From positions 1 through 64,000 of the forward strand of contig JARFXQ010000008.1 of NCBI GenBank assembly GCA_029194725.1: a stretch of 64,000 bases of DNA, in the 5' to 3' direction. The position numbers and the translations under genes were made by a program. This document shows, piece after piece, positions 28,935 to 36,165 of the stretch. Below the pieces are notes generated by a model. It was not told the DNA's origin, searched no databases, and was given only the letters and a program-made list of their open reading frames with translations. Source of the stretch: Nitrospira sp. GTDB taxonomy: Bacteria; Nitrospirota; Nitrospiria; Nitrospirales; Nitrospiraceae. The first letter of the stretch is position 1. Every line of letters begins with the position of its first letter.

Positions 28935-28978
28935 CCGGAAAAGATGTTCCGGGTCGAGGCTGACCCTTTCCGGAAAGG
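28935..28978. promoter_or_regulatory. Paired palindromes, possible activator binding sites (second may also be a terminator)
   Basis: CCGGAA (28935-28940), six bases, TTCCGG (28947-28952) form one inverted repeat. CCTTTCCGGAAAGG at 28965-28978 is a perfect 14-base palindrome. They lie about 105-145 bases upstream of the GG-N10-GC element at 29081, the normal distance for enhancer sites of an NtrC-type activator. The second palindrome is followed by TTTTTCTTC, so it could instead end the activator transcript. Confidence 0.45.
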
Positions 28979-29079
28979 TTTTTCTTCGCTTCTCCCTCTC
29001 CACAGATCGTTTCGGGTGCCAGGTAGCGCAACACAATGTTTTTCAATCAATGAGCGGCGGCAACGAGCCGTTCTTGCCG

Positions 29080-29095
29080 TGGCATGTCGGCTGCT
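29080..29095 (+). promoter_or_regulatory. Possible sigma-54 promoter (-24/-12)
   Basis: TGGCATGTCGGCTGCT keeps the GG (29081-29082), exactly ten bases, GC (29093-29094) hallmark and most of the TGGCAYG-N4-TTGC consensus. The upstream gene is a sigma-54 activator. If transcription starts about 12 bases after the GC, translation of the next gene would have to begin after ATG 29098, for example at GTG 29125. Confidence 0.4.
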
Positions 29096-29097
29096 AG

Positions 29098-29367
29098 ATG
29101 CCTCTCATAGAGGACGAGAAGATTGTGGCTATCGAAGGATTCCGTTTTTTAATGAATCGGTTTGTGCGTTTCAAAGTGAGCGATGTCACCATCCCTGCTC
29201 CTCAAACAGTCGTCACTGAACTGTATGGTGGAGACATCGTGCAAGGGAAGGTTGTTGATATCACGGAGAGCGGAACACAGGAGCAAGCGTTCATTGTTGT
29301 GAAGGTGGATGCCATGAAGGACTTTCTCATTCTTCCCGCAGAGAAAGTGATTGGAATCACGGACTAG
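29098..29367 (+). CDS. Small hypothetical protein at the head of the cassette
   Basis: 89 residues, probably beta-rich (alternating hydrophobics in V-R-F-K-V-S-D-V-T-I and G-K-V-V-D-I-T-E-S). No family recognised. The start could be ATG 29098 or GTG 29125 if the sigma-54 element at 29080 is real. It lies 39 bases before the transglutaminase-like gene and is likely its co-transcribed leader gene. Confidence 0.55.
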   Translation: MPLIEDEKIVAIEGFRFLMNRFVRFKVSDVTIPAPQTVVTELYGGDIVQGKVVDITESGTQEQAFIVVKVDAMKDFLILPAEKVIGITD

Positions 29368-29406
29368 TGAGCGAAGTGTGACAGGGAGCTTCTGAGGGAG
29401 CTACAC

Positions 29407-30519
29407 GTGAATCAAACGATGAATGGCACGAAATCGAGTGGGCCGTGCCGATGCAAAACCATGAGTGATTTGCCCGGCGCGGATCTCAAGTTGAGTAGAA
29501 AACATGCTCCGTCCACACAGAGGTACACGCCGTTACCGTTCACCTCGCCGAAGATCACTCTCGGGCATATCCCGACTGGTTGGCGCGGCACGGAAAAAAC
29601 GGTTGAGCATGTACAGGCGCTGATTCGGTCCGGAGCGAGAGATTTTTATGTACGTCAGAAGGCCATCGACATTCTGCTGGAGAAGCAAGTCAAGCCTAAG
29701 GACTATCTGGCCGAGATCAAAGCCCTCTTCGAATGGGTCCAGCAGCATATTCGGTATACCAAGGATACGTTTCAGGTGGAGGTGCTTCATTCGGCGCGGC
29801 GCATGCTGGAGTTGCGGGCCGGCGATTGCGACGACATGACCATTCTATTGGGAGCAATGTTGGAGGCCATCGGTCACCCAGTGCGGCTGGTCCTCAGCGG
29901 ACCGGATCCGCTCAAGCCGGACCTGTTCACTCATATTTATTTGGAAGTGTTTCACAAAGGCCGCTGGATTCCGCTGGACGCCACTATGCCCTATCCGATG
30001 GGCTGGGCGCCGAGCACAGTGGTGAAAAAGATCATTGCGATCGAAAGGAGGTCGAACATGATGGCCGATGACATGGAACTGCAGGGCATGGACGGTATCG
30101 GTGCCGTACCGGACTGGTTGAGAGGGCTGCTCCGAACCGTGCGTCTCGAAGCCGTGCAGCCTAAAGACGCGAGGGTCAAGTCCCTATGGGATCTGTTACT
30201 GCAACGGCAATTGCTGCGTCGAAGCCCATGGCTCAAGGCGGTATTACATCGTATCTGGAACCGTGGGCTGTCCGCTCGGCCTCACCCACGCACTGCAAGA
30301 CGGATAAAGATACGATTGCGCCGTTGGGGGATCTTGCCGCCGATTGCAGTGGGTGCGGCGGCCTATCGTCCTGCAGGCATACGCGCGGGAACACAATCTG
30401 CCATCCAGCCGGCTCGACCGGTGGTGCTCAAACCAGTCGCGTCGGTGCGGCCTACGACCCTGCAGCCGGTACAGCCCGTACAGATGAAGCCAATGGGAAT
30501 GAAGGCGGTAGGGAAATGA
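29407..30519 (+). CDS. Transglutaminase-like (papain-fold) protein
   Basis: A 370-residue protein. The catalytic triad of a transglutaminase-like domain is visible: Cys141 in R-A-G-D-C-D-D-M, His176 in F-T-H-I-Y-L-E-V, Asp191 in I-P-L-D-A-T. Bacterial members act as cysteine proteases or cross-linking enzymes. No signal peptide is evident; a short C-x-C stands at residues 14-16. The C-terminal 120 residues are basic and end in a Pro/Val/Lys-rich tail. GTG 29407 is chosen for its GAGGGAG box seven bases upstream. The next gene overlaps its stop (ATGA). It is probably a processing or linking enzyme for the proteins encoded next to it. Confidence 0.75.
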   Translation: MNQTMNGTKSSGPCRCKTMSDLPGADLKLSRKHAPSTQRYTPLPFTSPKITLGHIPTGWRGTEKTVEHVQALIRSGARDFYVRQKAIDILLEKQVKPKDYLAEIKALFEWVQQHIRYTKDTFQVEVLHSARRMLELRAGDCDDMTILLGAMLEAIGHPVRLVLSGPDPLKPDLFTHIYLEVFHKGRWIPLDATMPYPMGWAPSTVVKKIIAIERRSNMMADDMELQGMDGIGAVPDWLRGLLRTVRLEAVQPKDARVKSLWDLLLQRQLLRRSPWLKAVLHRIWNRGLSARPHPRTARRIKIRLRRWGILPPIAVGAAAYRPAGIRAGTQSAIQPARPVVLKPVASVRPTTLQPVQPVQMKPMGMKAVGK

Positions 30520-30881
30520 GCTGTCAATGCGAAACATGTTCCGGTAGTGGCAGCGGCCATACATCGCTCATGAAGCAAGCCGTTGCCGCTATCCCGATTC
30601 AAAACATGCAGCGGGGGATGGAACTCTACCAGGCCTTCAATGGGTTTGAACCGTCGCGCGTCGAGAAAGTTCATCACCCCAGAGTGATCCCGCCGGTGGT
30701 GGTGGAACTCGGCGAACTAGTGGGTTTGATCTATCGCTCTGATAAAGGACAACCAGGTCAACCTCAAACCTACATTCACCGGATGGAGGACCCACCGCGT
30801 CTAGTCAGCAACATTGAAGGAACGCAACTCTACATCGTGGGTGGCAGTTACCACATCACTCCACGAGGAATCGAAGGCTAG
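30516..30881 (+). CDS. Hypothetical protein, N-terminal Cys motif
   Basis: 121 residues starting M-S-C-Q-C-E-T-C-S-G-S-G-S-G, a C-x-C-x-x-C metal- or thiol-type lead. A beta-rich body follows, with R-V-I-P-P-V-V-V-E-L-G-E-L-V-G-L-I-Y-R and G-T-Q-L-Y-I-V-G-G-S-Y at the end. No family recognised. Translationally coupled to the transglutaminase-like gene. Confidence 0.55.
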   Translation: MSCQCETCSGSGSGHTSLMKQAVAAIPIQNMQRGMELYQAFNGFEPSRVEKVHHPRVIPPVVVELGELVGLIYRSDKGQPGQPQTYIHRMEDPPRLVSNIEGTQLYIVGGSYHITPRGIEG

Positions 30882-30948
30882 AGCGACCGGAACCCATGTT
30901 GGTTCAATTGCGTAGGATTGATCCAGCGACACAAGCGGAGAGTACGAC

Positions 30949-31266
30949 ATGAAAAAGAACCAACAACTCGGATTGGATGAGCTGATGATCGTGAACCCCG
31001 CTGCATCGGGAGCAGAGGTCATGTTTCTTGGCGAAGACGGAACCCTGTACCAGGTTCAAGGCCTTAGTGAAGAAAGCGCGAGGGTGGGATTGGGACAATG
31101 CTTTCTGGGTGAAGATGGATCGCTCTATCAGGTACAGGGCTTCGAAGCGTGCAGTTCGGCGGAACCCGTCAAGAACTCAGGTAAAGGCCTGGGTAAAGAG
31201 GACGGTCCCGCACTCAGCCAATACTTCCTTGGGACAGACGGGATGCTGTACGAGGTTGTCAGGTAG
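30949..31266 (+). CDS. Small repeat protein with three F-L-G-x-D-G-x-L-Y-x-V motifs
   Basis: 105 residues containing three near-copies of the same peptide: F-L-G-E-D-G-T-L-Y-Q-V-Q-G (residues 26-38), F-L-G-E-D-G-S-L-Y-Q-V-Q-G (52-64) and F-L-G-T-D-G-M-L-Y-E-V-V (93-104). The same D-G-x-L-Y-Q-x-x-Q-G core recurs in the protein encoded at 31976, so the two probably share a binding or assembly role. Each unit looks like a beta-hairpin. No signal peptide and no known family. Confidence 0.6.
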   Translation: MKKNQQLGLDELMIVNPAASGAEVMFLGEDGTLYQVQGLSEESARVGLGQCFLGEDGSLYQVQGFEACSSAEPVKNSGKGLGKEDGPALSQYFLGTDGMLYEVVR

Positions 31267-31297
31267 GCATTCATTATTACGGATAAAGGAGGCTGTT

Positions 31298-31948
31298 ATG
31301 GCGAAGGTTCAAGGTGTGAAAGAAAAACTTCATTCCCCCCTCTATGATGCGTATTTCGTGAAGGACGAAACAAAGGATGGTGGAGCTAATCCAAAAAAGT
31401 TCACAGACTATATGACGGATCCGCGGGTAATTCGATTTTTTGTGGACATCCAGAGCAAGACCAAGTTGGAAACGAACCTTCAAGCTTCCGGAGTTTTGCC
31501 TAGTCTGAATACGTTCGAGGCGCGGGCTCTGCGCGTGGTGGTGTCGAACTTACGCACCACAGAGGTTAGAAAAGGCAAGGAGGGGGCTGCCCCTAAAGAC
31601 TTGATCAATGAAGGTGAGATCTTGGCGGACCTGATCTACAACTCGGTGACCTCGTTGATTGTGGGGGAAAAGATCATGATCGAGATGCCGACCTTCTGGT
31701 TCCCATCCGGCGCCGGTGTCAGTCCTGGTCTCAGCGTTTCCAATCACGGCGAACCTGATCCGACCGCGACATTTCGTTTCGCCGAGCCGGTATATATCGA
31801 ACCACAGCAGAGTTTCCGTGTGGAGATGGCATTCCCTCAGGGGGTACCAGGAGTAAATCCAGTGGACAACCAAAAGTTGGCACATGTGACGGGCCCACTG
31901 CGCATCTGGGTCGTGCTGGACGGTTACCTGACGCGCGATGTCCAATAA
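31298..31948 (+). CDS. Putative beta-sandwich structural protein
   Basis: 216 residues preceded by an AAAGGAGG ribosome site. Hydrophobic-polar alternation is strong and the end reads V-Y-I-E-P-Q-Q-S-F-R-V-E-M-A-F-P and L-R-I-W-V-V-L-D-G-Y-L-T-R-D-V-Q. To my eye this resembles coat-type beta-barrel proteins of small tailless phages, but no named family can be given. No signal peptide. It lies between the two repeat-protein genes. Structural role is inference. Confidence 0.55.
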   Translation: MAKVQGVKEKLHSPLYDAYFVKDETKDGGANPKKFTDYMTDPRVIRFFVDIQSKTKLETNLQASGVLPSLNTFEARALRVVVSNLRTTEVRKGKEGAAPKDLINEGEILADLIYNSVTSLIVGEKIMIEMPTFWFPSGAGVSPGLSVSNHGEPDPTATFRFAEPVYIEPQQSFRVEMAFPQGVPGVNPVDNQKLAHVTGPLRIWVVLDGYLTRDVQ

Positions 31949-31975
31949 CCGGCGGAAACATATAGGAGGCGAACC

Positions 31976-32962
31976 ATGCAGTATTTGAGTGAAGACCAAG
32001 TAACCCAGATGATGGGCATCGGCTACCTCGGCGAGGTGCGGCAGGGGCCGGATGGGAATCTCTACCAATATGTGCAGGGGGTGGATGGGCTGGGAAACCC
32101 CATTGGCGGTTTCTGGAGCAGGTTGAAGCGCTTGGCTCGCCGTGTCGTCCGTAAGGCACTGCCCGTCGCGCAACAATTTGCCCCGTTTATTCCGGGCGGG
32201 GCTGCAGCGCTTACAGCAGCGACTCCATTTCTCAAACAGGCCGGAGTCGCCGGGCAGGATGGTATCGGAGCACTCTATCAGGCGCCGGACGGCAGCCTGT
32301 ACCAGCAAGTTCAGGGCTTGGCCGAAGCAGAGGAACTCCGAGGGTTAGGAGAGCACGAGGTCACCCAGATGATGGGCATCGGCTACCTCGGCGAGGTGCG
32401 TCAGGGGCCGGATGGGAATCTCTATCAATATGTGCAGGGAGTGGACGGGCTGGGCAATCCTCTGGGCTTCTGGCGCCGGTTGAAGCACTTGGCTCGCCGT
32501 GTCGTCCGCAAGGCGCTGCCCGTTGCGCAGCAATTCGCGCCATTTATTCCGGGCGGGGCTGCAGCGCTCACAGCAGCGACTCCATTCCTGAAGCAGGCCG
32601 GCGTGGCGGGCTATGACGGGCTGGACGAAGACGAAGAACTGCGAGGGTTGGACGAAGATGAAGAGCTGCGCGGGCTCGATGAGGACGACGAACTCCGTGG
32701 ATTGGCAGAAGAAGAGGCATTGAGAGGCCTCGATGAGGATGAAGGTCTCCGCGGCCTGAATGCGGACGACGAGCTACAGGGCCTTGCCGAAGATGACGAA
32801 CTGCGCGGAGTTGGAGAAGACCAGGACATGCAAGGCGTCGATGGGTATGTGCGGCAGAATACGATGAGTGGATTAGAGGCCTACGTGCCGCAGGAACCTC
32901 CGCAGACTCGCTGGCACGTGACCCCCGCCCAACCGCCGGAGGTCTGGAAACCACTGTGGTAA
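31976..32962 (+). CDS. Duplicated amphipathic-module protein with acidic nonapeptide repeats
   Basis: 328 residues in three parts. Residues 8-93 and 128-212 are an almost identical module, each with a G-P-D-G-N-L-Y-Q-Y-V-Q-G hairpin motif, a strongly basic amphipathic helix (R-L-K-R-L-A-R-R-V-V-R-K) and a Gly/Ala-rich hydrophobic stretch (F-I-P-G-G-A-A-A-L-T-A-A-T). A related D-G-S-L-Y-Q motif lies between them at residues 105-110. Residues 214-289 are eight or nine copies of an acidic nonapeptide of type G-L-D-E-D-E-E-L-R. The tail is Pro/Trp-rich and ends P-E-V-W-K-P-L-W. The basic-hydrophobic part could contact membranes or nucleic acid, with the acidic part masking it. ATAGGAGG ribosome site. 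Family unknown. Confidence 0.65.
   Translation: MQYLSEDQVTQMMGIGYLGEVRQGPDGNLYQYVQGVDGLGNPIGGFWSRLKRLARRVVRKALPVAQQFAPFIPGGAAALTAATPFLKQAGVAGQDGIGALYQAPDGSLYQQVQGLAEAEELRGLGEHEVTQMMGIGYLGEVRQGPDGNLYQYVQGVDGLGNPLGFWRRLKHLARRVVRKALPVAQQFAPFIPGGAAALTAATPFLKQAGVAGYDGLDEDEELRGLDEDEELRGLDEDDELRGLAEEEALRGLDEDEGLRGLNADDELQGLAEDDELRGVGEDQDMQGVDGYVRQNTMSGLEAYVPQEPPQTRWHVTPAQPPEVWKPLW
31997..32614 (+). repeat. Intragenic duplication of a ~255-base module
   Basis: The stretch from about 31997 recurs from about 32357 with only scattered, mostly silent changes and one lost codon. The high identity points to a fairly recent internal duplication or to gene conversion between modules. Confidence 0.8.
32615..32845 (+). 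repeat. Imperfect 27-base tandem repeat (acidic nonapeptides)
   Basis: Eight to nine tandem copies of a 27-base unit encode G-L-x-E-D-x-x-L-[R/Q]. Codon use varies between units while the peptide pattern is kept, which suggests selection on the protein sequence. Confidence 0.75.
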
Positions 32963-33062
32963 GCCGAGTGACAAGATACCCCATCCTGCATCTCGGACAT
33001 GCATTCCGCCGTTGAACACGCGATGCCTGTGATGCGAAGCGAGGGGGTAGGAGGTACGGACG

Positions 33063-33752
33063 ATGCGATTAGGATTGAGTCAAGACCAGCAACAGGTCCC
33101 CCGTTCGGCGTCGGAGGTGATGCCGCCGTCGGCTAATTCACCAACCACCAAGGAGATTCCCTACGACTATGTGGCCAAGTTTACGTTAAGAGGAGAACGC
33201 GGCCATCGCGTGCAGGATGTCATCAACATCAGCATCGAGGGCGCGTTCATCGCAACGGCCATCGGCTATAGCTTTATCCCTAAACTGCCGGATTTTCCGT
33301 CCACTCCTATCAAAGTTGATGGGGGTACCCCAATCTCGCTTCTTACATCGGGCAGCACGGTATCCTTGACTGATGTCCTTGCAGATGCAATCGCCGCCGA
33401 ACTCAGCACTCGAACGGGAGCTAACAAGAATGACATCGCGCTCCATGTAGCGAGCACAATTCTGCCTTGCCTTCTTATTCGTCTATGCGGCATCCATTTT
33501 AGGTACAGCATCGTCGATAGCGGGAGCGGCCGCGAGTTGCAGAATCAGCCGATCCATAATATCGCGGGACTCGGTGAGGCAACTGGTGAACGACCGTTCC
33601 GTCCACTAGCCAAACCGATGCTCTTCATGCCCCGTTCAACCATTCGCATTGAGGTCGAGGAGATATCTGAAGGGCCGCACTATGCAGGTGCAGAACTTCA
33701 GATCGTATTCCACGGCTACAAGATGCTGGGTTACGGGATGGGGTTGTCATGA
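33063..33752 (+). CDS. Putative beta-rich structural protein
   Basis: 229 residues, AGGAGG ribosome site. The N-terminal 35 residues are Gln/Ser/Pro-rich and look disordered. The body alternates hydrophobic strands and ends with R-P-L-A-K-P-M-L-F-M-P-R-S-T-I-R-I-E-V-E-E, then L-Q-I-V-F-H-G-Y-K-M. The strand-rich end is similar in style to the protein at 31298. No family recognised and no signal peptide. Translationally coupled to the next gene (ATGA). Confidence 0.5.
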   Translation: MRLGLSQDQQQVPRSASEVMPPSANSPTTKEIPYDYVAKFTLRGERGHRVQDVINISIEGAFIATAIGYSFIPKLPDFPSTPIKVDGGTPISLLTSGSTVSLTDVLADAIAAELSTRTGANKNDIALHVASTILPCLLIRLCGIHFRYSIVDSGSGRELQNQPIHNIAGLGEATGERPFRPLAKPMLFMPRSTIRIEVEEISEGPHYAGAELQIVFHGYKMLGYGMGLS

Positions 33753-34285
33753 ACGCCAACCATGCGTGCGCTATCCATCGAGACATCGCTTATTCCAACG
33801 TCTGCCAGGTCTGCGGCGTTCCCTTGGATGCCGGCTATTTCGATGTCGCAAATAACTTCCAGTCTCCGCCTACAAGTGTAGGGGAAGAGAAAGAGCTAGC
33901 GCGTTACGAACTGCATCCGCAGTATTGCGGCACCTTGCTGTATTTCATGCAATATGCAGAAGTAGAAGAAGAAGAAGAAGAAGAAGAAGAATCTGGAACC
34001 AAAAAGACCAAAAAGCAAGTGACCTCAAACACGCCTGGGTACGAATGGCTGATCCTGTGTAACAACCAGCCGCGGGCGCCTTATTTGCCAACGAGCTTGA
34101 TCTTGAACCCATGGGGCTACAATTCCCTTCCTATTCATTTGAGATTGGAAGAGGGCTGCACGTTGAGATTTGTCGTGAGACGGGTAGCGTCGACAGTGTT
34201 GCCGGAGTTGTCACAAGTCGGGGGCCGGCTCCTCGGCCGTTCTTGGTACAACACCATCTACGGAGGAACGCCGAATCGGTTGTGA
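33749..34285 (+). CDS. Putative beta-rich protein with poly-Glu tract
   Basis: 178 residues. An N-terminal H-A-C-A-I-H-R-D-I-A-Y, then C-Q-V-C-G-V-P-L-D could bind a metal. The central nine Glu come from a GAA repeat (33965-33991), followed by a Lys-rich stretch. The C-terminal half, with L-I-L-C-N-N-Q-P-R-A-P-Y and I-H-L-R-L-E-E-G-C-T-L-R-F-V-V-R-R, looks like strands of a beta-sandwich. No family assigned. Confidence 0.5.
   Translation: MNANHACAIHRDIAYSNVCQVCGVPLDAGYFDVANNFQSPPTSVGEEKELARYELHPQYCGTLLYFMQYAEVEEEEEEEEESGTKKTKKQVTSNTPGYEWLILCNNQPRAPYLPTSLILNPWGYNSLPIHLRLEEGCTLRFVVRRVASTVLPELSQVGGRLLGRSWYNTIYGGTPNRL
33965..33991 (+). repeat. (GAA)9 microsatellite in coding sequence
   Basis: Nine uninterrupted GAA codons give a run of nine Glu. 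Copy-number change would keep the frame and only alter linker length. Confidence 0.9.
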
Positions 34286-34311
34286 GCTCGTCCTCTAAGA
34301 GGAGGTTCAAT

Positions 34312-35142
34312 ATGTACATCAAAACCGATGGAGGCTTAGGACAAGCCCCAATGCTAGACGGTTCTATTGCCGGTCTTGGTGCTGCCAGGAAATGGGTGCA
34401 TCGCCGACGACCTCGCTCTGGATCTGGACGTGCGCTGAGCCGCACGGCTGGTCTCGGAGGATTTGGTGCGCCAGTGTTCGACGTGCAGTGTCCCAACCCG
34501 CCCGGCTGCGTGCCGGGGGTTGATGCAGCCGGATGCCGCGCCGCCATACGTGCCGCGGTGCGGGAAGCGATCAGGCTGGCGAACAACGCCGCAAACAAAC
34601 TCGAGGCGGCGATCGCGGTACCACCCGCTTCGCGCGACGCGGACGCCCAGCGAACCGCGAAGCGTTTCAAGTTCTTTTTCCGCCATGACCCGGCACATGC
34701 GATCAAGTGGGCGGGACATGAGGAGTCTGGCGTCAGCGTCGCCAAACGGTTTCGAGCAGTGGCAAAAGAATTGGACGGCGGGCGGCGAGTGGTTTTTCAT
34801 TGCCGGCCGACGAGGGTTCCCTGTGCCGACACGGACCTGACGTGCTGCCCGGCGGATGTGAACGCCTGGTTCAGCACAGACGTGCGAAACGGCGTCAACC
34901 TGTGTGACGGCTTCTGGAATCCGCCGGCAGACCTGCCGGAGGGACTTCCGGTTCGGAGCTTTCGTGCCGGGATCATCATCCACGAGATGCTGCACATGCT
35001 CTTCGAACACCTCCGCGACGTGGGTCAGGGCAGGATCAGAGCGGCCTGCTACGAGGGCTTCGCCTTGCGCGCTGCGGGCATTCCGGCCGACCAGTTCGAT
35101 GTTTGTCAATGCCGCGGCACCGTGCCATGCCCGCCACCATGA
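34312..35142 (+). CDS. Zinc metallopeptidase-like protein (HEMLH), possibly M35-like
   Basis: 276 residues. I-I-I-H-E-M-L-H-M-L-F-E-H holds the HExxH zinc site (224-228). The preceding Cys-rich segment (C-A-D-T-D-L-T-C-C-P, then G-V-N-L-C-D-G-F-W) is laid out like lysine-specific M35 metalloendopeptidases, though the usual GTxDxxYG Asp motif is not seen. The N-terminal 50 residues are Gly/Arg-rich and start M-Y-I-K-T-D-G-G-L-G, like its neighbours. No signal peptide. AGAGGAGG ribosome site. A secreted or cargo protease acting on proteins of target cells or of the cassette itself is inference. Confidence 0.65.
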   Translation: MYIKTDGGLGQAPMLDGSIAGLGAARKWVHRRRPRSGSGRALSRTAGLGGFGAPVFDVQCPNPPGCVPGVDAAGCRAAIRAAVREAIRLANNAANKLEAAIAVPPASRDADAQRTAKRFKFFFRHDPAHAIKWAGHEESGVSVAKRFRAVAKELDGGRRVVFHCRPTRVPCADTDLTCCPADVNAWFSTDVRNGVNLCDGFWNPPADLPEGLPVRSFRAGIIIHEMLHMLFEHLRDVGQGRIRAACYEGFALRAAGIPADQFDVCQCRGTVPCPPP

Positions 35143-35427
35143 GGACTGATTATGTATCTCACTCTCGGCCGGGAATAATGGGGTCGGAAGAATTTATCGG
35201 AAAAGAGAAATCGAACTGGTTATGCAACCGGTAGTCAATCTATTCAATGTAGGGTAGGGTAGCGTCAGTGTAACCCACCACAGCCGTCGGCAAGGAAGCC
35301 GACTCATTACCGGTCCAAGGCCTGAAGAGACAAGCTGCGCTTGTCGATTCGGTGGGTTATGGGCTATCCCCTGCCCCTCCTACATTAGCTGCCGTTCATT
35401 TGTCGGTAGTGACGAAGGAGAGAACTC
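35143..35427. other. Intergenic region carrying a MITE-like element
   Basis: 285 bases between the metallopeptidase and OmpA-like genes. Half of it is the palindromic element at 35246-35386. No gene is seen. Confidence 0.6.
35246..35386. repeat. MITE-like 141-base imperfect palindrome
   Basis: Ends are AATGTAGG (35246-35253) and CCTACATT (35379-35386). Inner arms are TAACCCACC (35271-35279) and GGTGGGTTA (35351-35359). Inside are two smaller hairpins, GTCGGC-aaggaa-GCCGAC (35286-35303) and GACAAG-ctgcg-CTTGTC (35329-35345). The RNA would fold as a branched structure. The TAACCCACC/GGTGGGTTA arms resemble a repeat common between genes of many bacteria. A right-half copy lies at 36090-36142. 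Confidence 0.65.
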
Positions 35428-36045
35428 ATGTACATCCATTTGCACGGTCTGGCACAGCCTCAGGGCCCATTGCCGCAACCTGTAATCCCAGGACAACCGC
35501 CAGTCCCGATGCCCACCAATCCGCTGGTACCAAAAAAGTGGTGCCCTGAACTTGTCAAGATTCAAAGCAACACTTGTTTTTCATACGAACCGCAAGAGAT
35601 TGCCATCTCGCGGACTGCAGCAGGACATCTAACCCCAGATGTTGTTTTGGTACAGCCAGGGATGGTACTGCCAAACGTAATTGTCTCATGCAGATACTTA
35701 ATCATACGTGACTTCGGTGTAGATTGGCGGCATGTCAAGCTGGCCGCGAGCAATGAGCAGCTTTTCAAAGATTGGTTGAATCGATTCGAAACAGACAAAT
35801 CATTATTTTTCCGGATTGTCGGCTACAGCGATTGTGTGGGTGTTGAACGGAATAACTTCCTTTTACGTAGAGGTAGAGCCCGAAACGTTTTCAAACTTTT
35901 AGGGAGAAGCGCGCGCTCCCGTGTTATGGCGGTAATCGCCGCCCCGCCTCAAACGTATTTGACAGACAATTCAACCATTGCAGCAAGGGCGAATAACCGT
36001 TCCGTGGTGATTGAATTCTTCGTGAATGATTCACAGACGATTTAG
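35428..36045 (+). CDS. OmpA-like C-terminal domain protein without signal peptide
   Basis: 205 residues starting M-Y-I-H-L-H-G-L-A, followed by a Pro-rich linker. From about residue 90 the OmpA/MotB peptidoglycan-binding pattern is clear: F-R-I-V-G-Y-S-D-C-V-G, N-N-F-L-L-R-R-G-R-A-R-N-V and A-R-A-N-N-R-S-V-V-I-E-F, with the usual Asp and Arg contact residues in place. It would bind diaminopimelate peptidoglycan. The absence of a signal peptide is unusual for such a protein. AAGGAGAG ribosome site. Confidence 0.75.
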   Translation: MYIHLHGLAQPQGPLPQPVIPGQPPVPMPTNPLVPKKWCPELVKIQSNTCFSYEPQEIAISRTAAGHLTPDVVLVQPGMVLPNVIVSCRYLIIRDFGVDWRHVKLAASNEQLFKDWLNRFETDKSLFFRIVGYSDCVGVERNNFLLRRGRARNVFKLLGRSARSRVMAVIAAPPQTYLTDNSTIAARANNRSVVIEFFVNDSQTI

Positions 36046-36089
36046 GAGTCGAGTAATGGCGGAAAGTTGGTCTGAGTGAAGAATGTGGT

Positions 36090-36142
36090 GCTTGTCGCTT
36101 CGACGGGTTATGGGCCGTCATACTGACGTACTGCACTACATT
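36090..36142. repeat. Partial copy of the MITE-like element (right end)
   Basis: The sequence GCTTGTCG-N-TTCG-NN-GGGTTATGGGC here matches 35339-35368 with few changes, and both run on to CTACATT. The left arm is missing, so this is a decayed or partial copy. It ends just before the ribosome site of the next gene. Confidence 0.6.
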
Positions 36143-36165
36143 GGTTATTTGGAAGGAGACTGTTG

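Noticed and set aside
32611..32829. A Ser/Arg-rich frame on the minus strand
   Set aside because: It is the mirror of the acidic Glu/Asp repeat codons of the real gene and has no independent support.
35246..35386. attC site of an integron gene cassette
   Set aside because: The arms end in AAC and GTT, but the RYYYAAC/GTTRRRY consensus is not met, no integron integrase is in the window, and the nested arms fit a MITE-like repeat better.
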